64,000 nucleotides of DNA, taken from the NCBI RefSeq assembly GCF_021353265.1, contig NZ_JAJTWU010000010.1:124001-188000 (forward strand). Direction: 5' to 3'. This DNA is from Pelomonas cellulosilytica. GTDB taxonomy: Bacteria; Pseudomonadota; Gammaproteobacteria; Burkholderiales; Burkholderiaceae_C. This document shows, one piece after another, positions 60,152 to 64,000 of this stretch (its first letter is position 1; each line of letters opens with the position of its first letter). A model generated the notes under the pieces. That model was not told the origin of the DNA. It saw only the letters and a list, made by a program, of their open reading frames with translations, and searched no databases. Position numbers and translations under genes: made by a program.

Positions 60152-60661
60152 ATGCGCACCCCTCAACGATTCATGAGCCTAACCGTGCTCGTCGCCGCCG
60201 CAGTGTTCGCCGGCCATGCGCACGCCCGTTCCGACGCCTCGTTCATGAAGGAGGCGGCCCATGCCGGCGCCGCCGAGATCGAGGCCAGCAAGCTGGCGTC
60301 CACGAAGGCGAAGAGCGCCGACGTGAAGTCGTTCGCCGACGCGATGGTGACGGACCACACCAAGGTGGCCGACGAGCTGAAGGCGCTGGCCGCGTCGAAG
60401 AAGGTCAAGCTGCCCGACGGTCCGTCGATGACGCAGAAGGCTGAGCTCAAGCTCATCGACACCGGCGACAACGACAAGTTCGACGAACGCTATGCCAAGC
60501 ACTTCGGGGTGAAGGCGCACGAGGACACGATCAAGCTATTCGAGGACGCCGCCAAGAACGCCAAGGACGCCGAAGTGAAGGCCTGGGCCGAGAAGACGCT
60601 GCCGGGCCTGCGGCACCACCTCGAGATGGCCCAGGCGTTGAGTGTGGCGCCAAAGAAGTAA
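60152..60661 (+). CDS. DUF4142 periplasmic protein
   Basis: 169-residue exported helical protein: signal peptide (LTVLVAAAVFAGHAHA), then the ferritin-like four-helix DUF4142 pattern SFMKEAAHAGAAEIEASKLASTKAKSADVKSFADAMVTDHTKVADELKALA ... LPGLRHHLEMAQAL. Members are periplasmic, often linked to stress. The start has an AGGAG 8 bp upstream. A small lipoprotein gene starts 3 bp after the stop, so the two probably form an operon. Confidence 0.9.
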   Translation: MRTPQRFMSLTVLVAAAVFAGHAHARSDASFMKEAAHAGAAEIEASKLASTKAKSADVKSFADAMVTDHTKVADELKALAASKKVKLPDGPSMTQKAELKLIDTGDNDKFDERYAKHFGVKAHEDTIKLFEDAAKNAKDAEVKAWAEKTLPGLRHHLEMAQALSVAPKK

Positions 60662-60664
60662 GCC

Positions 60665-60886
60665 ATGAAGGCGTGCCCCCTTCGGTGGCGTCTCGCGTGG
60701 GTAGCGCTGGCCGTCGCCGGCGCCGCAACGCTTGCCGCATGCCAGCGCGAGTTGCCCGTCGCGCAGGCCGCCACAGCTCAGGCCCCGACACCCCCCTCGC
60801 CGCCCGCCTCGCCAGCGTCGTCCACCCCGGCGTTCCCGGCGGCTTCCGGCCCGGCCTCAGCGCCGCCGTCCAGCCCAATCCGCTGA
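60665..60886 (+). CDS. Small proline-rich lipoprotein
   Basis: 73-residue protein with a signal peptide and lipobox LAAC (TLAACQRELPVAQ) followed by a low-complexity Pro/Ala/Ser tail. It may be exported and lipid-anchored. No family recognised. It directly follows the DUF4142 gene. Confidence 0.6.
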   Translation: MKACPLRWRLAWVALAVAGAATLAACQRELPVAQAATAQAPTPPSPPASPASSTPAFPAASGPASAPPSSPIR

Positions 60887-60896
60887 GATCGCCGCT

Positions 60897-61790
60897 TCAG
60901 GCGCCGACGTATCGCGTCAGCGCCTGTACCAGCGCGTCGAAGACCGCCCGGCACGGCGCGCTGTGGCGCAAGTCTTCGTGCATGGCGACCCAGGTGTCCA
61001 TCGGCCACGCGAAGGCATCGGCGAACAACCGCTCCAGCGCTGGCGTGCGGTGCGCCAGCGGCACCTGGCAGGCGCCGATGCCCGCGCCGGCGCGGATGAG
61101 CGCGAGCTGGGCGAGGTCTGAATCGCAACGCAGCGAGAAGCTGTCGCGCGTGATGCCACCGAGCTGACGCGACCTGGCGCGGATGAACGGGGTCAGCGTG
61201 TCAAAGCCGATCAGCGTGTGCCGGGACAGCGCCGCCATGGAGGCCGGCATGCCGTGACGCGCGAGGTAGTCCGGATGGGCGTGCAGGCCCACCTCGATGC
61301 TGCCGATGCGCCGCGCGATGAGCTGGCCCTGCTCGGGCGGCGTCATGCGCACGGCGATGTCGGCCTCGCGGCGCAGCAGGTCCTGCAGTTGGTTGCTCAG
61401 CGCGAGTTCCACGACGAGGCCGGGGTGGCGCTCGCGCAGGTCCGCCAGCACACCGGGCAGTACCTCCACGCCCATGACCTCACTGGTCGTCACGCGCACG
61501 GTGCCTCGCAGTTCGTCCTCATCGCCGCTGGTGGCCGCGCGTTGGAGCGCCGCGGCGGCGGCCTCCATCTGCTCGGCATGCCCGCGCAAGGCCAGTGCTG
61601 CCTCGGTCGGCCGCAGGCCGGTGGAGGAGCGAGTGAACAGCGGTCGCGCCAGCGCCGCCTCAAGCGCGACGATGTGGCGGCCGACGGTGGGCTGCGTCAA
61701 GCCCAGCGCTCGCGCGGCGCCCGACAGAGAGCCTTCCCGCAACACTCCCAGCAGCGTCCGCAGCAACTCCCAAGGGATCGTGGAGGCCAT
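60897..61790 (-). CDS. LysR-family transcriptional regulator
   Basis: 297-residue LysR regulator. N-terminal helix-turn-helix (LREGSLSGAARALGLTQPTVGRHIVALEAALARPLFTRSSTGLRPTEA) and LysR substrate-binding domain (VTTSEVMGVEVLPGVLADLRERHPGLVVELALSN ... READIAVRM). Divergent from the epimerase gene, whose starts lie 95 bp apart, so this gene is the likely regulator. Confidence 0.93.
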   Translation of the reverse strand: MASTIPWELLRTLLGVLREGSLSGAARALGLTQPTVGRHIVALEAALARPLFTRSSTGLRPTEAALALRGHAEQMEAAAAALQRAATSGDEDELRGTVRVTTSEVMGVEVLPGVLADLRERHPGLVVELALSNQLQDLLRREADIAVRMTPPEQGQLIARRIGSIEVGLHAHPDYLARHGMPASMAALSRHTLIGFDTLTPFIRARSRQLGGITRDSFSLRCDSDLAQLALIRAGAGIGACQVPLAHRTPALERLFADAFAWPMDTWVAMHEDLRHSAPCRAVFDALVQALTRYVGA

Positions 61791-61885
61791 GCATAAATGT
61801 ATAGCTGATCGCCGATCTTCGACAATTCCTTTTGCGCCCGCCGGTTCCCAGAATCCGTTCCATCGACAACGGCTGGAGAGCAGCG

Positions 61886-62893
61886 ATGACAGGCAAGGAC
61901 AGGACGGCGCTGGTGTTGGGCGCGAGCGGCGGGATCGGCGGCGAGGTGGCGCGGCAGATGCGGGCCGCCGGCTGGCGCGTGGTGGCCCTCAAGCGCGGGC
62001 TCGCGGTGGCACGGGAGACGCGCGAAAACATCGACTGGCGCCGCGGCGACGCGATGAACGCGGCGGATGTACGGGCCGCAGCAGAAGGCTGCGGCGTCAT
62101 CGTGCATGCGGTCAACCCGCCCGGCTACCGCGACTGGGACCGCCTCGTGCTGCCGATGCTGGCGAACAGCATCGCCGCGGCGACCGCGCAGCGCGCCACG
62201 CTGGTGTTGCCCGGCACCGTCTACAACTTCGGACCGGACGCATTCCCGCTGCTGCGGGAAGACGCGCCGCAGCACCCTGCCACGCGCAAGGGCGCGATCC
62301 GCGCGGCGATGGAGAAGACGCTGCGTGAGGCCAGCGACGTCGGGCTGCGCGTGCTCATCGTGCGGGCCGGGGACTTCTTTGGGCCGCGGGCCGGCAACAA
62401 CTGGTTCTCGCAGGCGCTGCTGCGGCCGGGCCGGCCGGTCGCCACGCTCCGCAATCCCGCCGCGGCCGGCGTGGGCCATCAATGGGCCTACCTGCCCGAT
62501 GTCGCCCGCACCATGCTCGCGCTGCTGGAGCGGCGCGACACGCTGCCGGCCTTCGCAAGCTTCCACCTGGCCGGGCACTGGGATGCCGACGGCCGCCAGA
62601 TGGCCGAGGCCATCCAACGCGTCGTCGCGCGACGCACCGGCCGCACGCCGCGCATCGCACCACTGCCGTGGTGGCTGTTCGACGTGGCATCGCCGTTTGT
62701 CGCGACGTTCCGCGAGATGCGCGAGATGCGCTACCTGTGGCAGCAACCGGTGCAGCTGGACAACGCACGACTCGTCGCGACTCTGGGCCATGAACCGCAC
62801 ACGCCGCTGGACGAGGCCGTCGAGGCGTCACTGCAGGGCCTGGGTTGCTTGCCGGCCGTGGCCGAGCCCTGCGCCACCAGCGCATCGGGATAG
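61886..62893 (+). CDS. NAD-dependent epimerase/dehydratase-like protein
   Basis: 335-residue extended short-chain dehydrogenase-like protein. The N-terminal Rossmann motif is LVLGASGGIGGEVARQM (G-x2-G-x2-G). A YNFGPDAFPLLRED segment lies where the catalytic Tyr is found. No clear YxxxK catalytic pair is visible (the KGAIRAAMEKTL stretch is nearest), so it may be an atypical member, similar to NmrA-like or nucleoside-sugar-binding relatives. The ATG at 61886 has GGAGAG about 9 bp upstream and gives the Rossmann motif at residue 8. Role unknown; probably under the divergent LysR gene. Confidence 0.8.
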   Translation: MTGKDRTALVLGASGGIGGEVARQMRAAGWRVVALKRGLAVARETRENIDWRRGDAMNAADVRAAAEGCGVIVHAVNPPGYRDWDRLVLPMLANSIAAATAQRATLVLPGTVYNFGPDAFPLLREDAPQHPATRKGAIRAAMEKTLREASDVGLRVLIVRAGDFFGPRAGNNWFSQALLRPGRPVATLRNPAAAGVGHQWAYLPDVARTMLALLERRDTLPAFASFHLAGHWDADGRQMAEAIQRVVARRTGRTPRIAPLPWWLFDVASPFVATFREMREMRYLWQQPVQLDNARLVATLGHEPHTPLDEAVEASLQGLGCLPAVAEPCATSASG

Positions 62894-62926
62894 CGCTACC
62901 ATAGCGTCTCGGACAGGAGACTTGTG

Positions 62927-64000
62927 ATGACGGACGGGAAGAAGAAGCTGCGCAGCCAGGAGTGGTTTGGCGGGCACGACAAGATGGGATTCGTGCACCG
63001 CTCGTGGCTGCGCAACCAGGGCTACCCGAACGACTGGTTCACCGGCAAGCCGGTCATCGGCATCTGCAACACCTGGAGCGAGTTGACGCCGTGCAACGGC
63101 CACCTGCGCGACCTCGCCGAAAACGTCAAGCGCGGCGTCCTGGAGGCGGGCGGCGTGCCGTTCGAGTTCCCGGTCATGTCGCTCGGCGAGACCATCATGA
63201 AGCCGACGACCATGCTGTTCCGCAACCTGGCGAGCATGGACGTCGAGGAGTCCATCCGAGCCAACCCGCTGGACGGCGTCGTGCTGATGACAGGCTGTGA
63301 CAAGACCACGCCGTCGCTGATGATGGGCGCGTGCAGCGTGGGCCTGCCGACGCTGGTCGTCTCGGGCGGGCCGATGCTCAATGGCAAGTTCCGCGGTGGC
63401 GAGATCGGCTCGGGCACGTTCAACTGGCAGGTCAAGGCCAAGCTGGACAGCGGCGAGTTCAACGACGCCGACCTGACCGAGGCCGAGGTCTGCGGCAGCC
63501 GCAGCGCCGGCCACTGCAACACCATGGGCACGGCGTCCACGATGGCTGTCATGGCCGAGGCGCTGGGCATGACGCTGCCGGGCATGGCGTCCATCCCGGC
63601 CGCCGACTCGCGCAAGAAGCTGATGGCGCAACTGAGCGGCCGGCGCATCGTCGAGATGGTCAACGAGGACCTGACGCCGGCGAAGGTGTTAACGCGCCAG
63701 GCCTTCGAGAACGCCATCGTCGTGAACGCGGCCGTCGGCGGCTCCACCAACCTCATCCTGCACCTGCTCGCGATTGCCGGCCGCATCGGCGTGCCGCTTG
63801 CGCTCGAGGACTTCGACCGCCACGGCAGCCAGGTGCCGTTGCTCGTCAACCTGAAGCCCTCAGGCCAGCGGCTGATGGAGGACTTCTTCTACGCCGGCGG
63901 CCTGTCCGTCGTCATGAAGGAGCTCAGCGACTTGCTGCATCGCGGCGTGCTGACGGTCAACGGCAAGACGCTGGACGAAAACTACCGCGCCGCGACCTGC
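62927..64000 (+). CDS. IlvD/Edd-family dehydratase, probably sugar-acid (L-arabinonate/D-xylonate) type; partial
   Basis: The first 358 residues of an Fe-S dehydratase, normally about 580 aa, cut by the window end. It opens with KKKLRSQEWFGGHDKMGFVHRSWLRNQGYP and has GICNTWSELTPCNGHLRDLAE and LMTGCDKTTPSLMMG, with the cluster-binding Cys residues, then SRSAGHCNTMGTASTMA. This version, rather than the IlvD version, resembles L-arabinonate/D-xylonate dehydratases. The ATG at 62927 has AGGAG 9 bp upstream. It catalyses dehydration of a sugar acid to a 2-keto-3-deoxy acid; the exact substrate is inference. Confidence 0.88.
   Translation, partial: MTDGKKKLRSQEWFGGHDKMGFVHRSWLRNQGYPNDWFTGKPVIGICNTWSELTPCNGHLRDLAENVKRGVLEAGGVPFEFPVMSLGETIMKPTTMLFRNLASMDVEESIRANPLDGVVLMTGCDKTTPSLMMGACSVGLPTLVVSGGPMLNGKFRGGEIGSGTFNWQVKAKLDSGEFNDADLTEAEVCGSRSAGHCNTMGTASTMAVMAEALGMTLPGMASIPAADSRKKLMAQLSGRRIVEMVNEDLTPAKVLTRQAFENAIVVNAAVGGSTNLILHLLAIAGRIGVPLALEDFDRHGSQVPLLVNLKPSGQRLMEDFFYAGGLSVVMKELSDLLHRGVLTVNGKTLDENYRAATC

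Noticed and set aside
59856-60176. 106-aa frame in the right boundary gap
   Set aside because: Low-complexity Arg/Ala/Pro translation with no start signal; it runs into the DUF4142 gene in another frame.

Overview
The window is high-GC chromosomal DNA from a betaproteobacterium, most likely a Burkholderiales member of the Roseateles/Rubrivivax/Mitsuaria group. This is inferred from gene content and order: a split metH, the lplT-alr-arfB and radA-ilvE-CHCC zinc finger-yheT neighbourhoods, two large TonB-dependent receptors, a tryptophan-halogenase-like gene and a PEP-CTERM protein. No rRNA or CRISPR array is visible. There is one tRNA gene.

Left part (0-14.3 kb). A divergent bfd/bfr iron-storage pair shares a Fur-box-like site. 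Next come the homocysteine-binding half of MetH and a cell-wall peptide salvage neighbourhood: an orphan DppA-type binding protein, a LysR regulator translationally overlapping a VanX/DdpX D-Ala-D-Ala dipeptidase, and an S66 LD-carboxypeptidase. A GNAT gene and a membrane-anchored legumain-type (C13) protease lie between them. A TonB-dependent receptor is then followed by a flavin halogenase-like protein carrying an extra C-terminal oxygenase-like domain. A GGTA..TACC operator-like palindrome lies upstream of the receptor.

Middle (14.9-47.3 kb). Mostly core genes: ExeA/GspB of type II secretion, lipoprotein PBP4 (dacB), a second TonB receptor, a hybrid histidine kinase, a DadA-like dehydrogenase, an aromatic aminotransferase, a Crp/Fnr regulator, a PEP-CTERM protein, glutathione peroxidase, lplT, alr, arfB and prolyl oligopeptidase. 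A divergent tetA/tetR pair has two tetO-like operators. A long co-directional run follows: radA, a PilZ-like gene, an ABM-domain gene, ilvE, a CHCC zinc-finger gene and yheT.

Accessory island (about 47.4-59.8 kb). It starts at the 3' end of tRNA-Arg(CCG) and ends near a decayed tyrosine-recombinase fragment. It holds a compact protein-sorting cassette (lipoprotein, VPTASEW-tailed surface protein, XrtH-type exosortase, associated membrane protein), an intact hipBA-type toxin-antitoxin pair with an operator-like palindrome, an AbiE type IV system with a truncated toxin, an orphan FecI/FecR pair without a receptor, an XRE regulator facing a transposase-like gene across a cluster of CTACGA palindromes, and IS5-family head and tail fragments.

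Right end (60-64 kb). Core genes resume: a DUF4142 protein with a small lipoprotein, a LysR regulator divergent from an NAD-dependent epimerase, and the 5' part of an IlvD/Edd-family sugar-acid dehydratase cut by the window edge.

The most interesting unit is the exosortase cassette on the island. The halogenase-oxygenase fusion, the membrane C13 protease and the tet pair with altered ligand residues come next.
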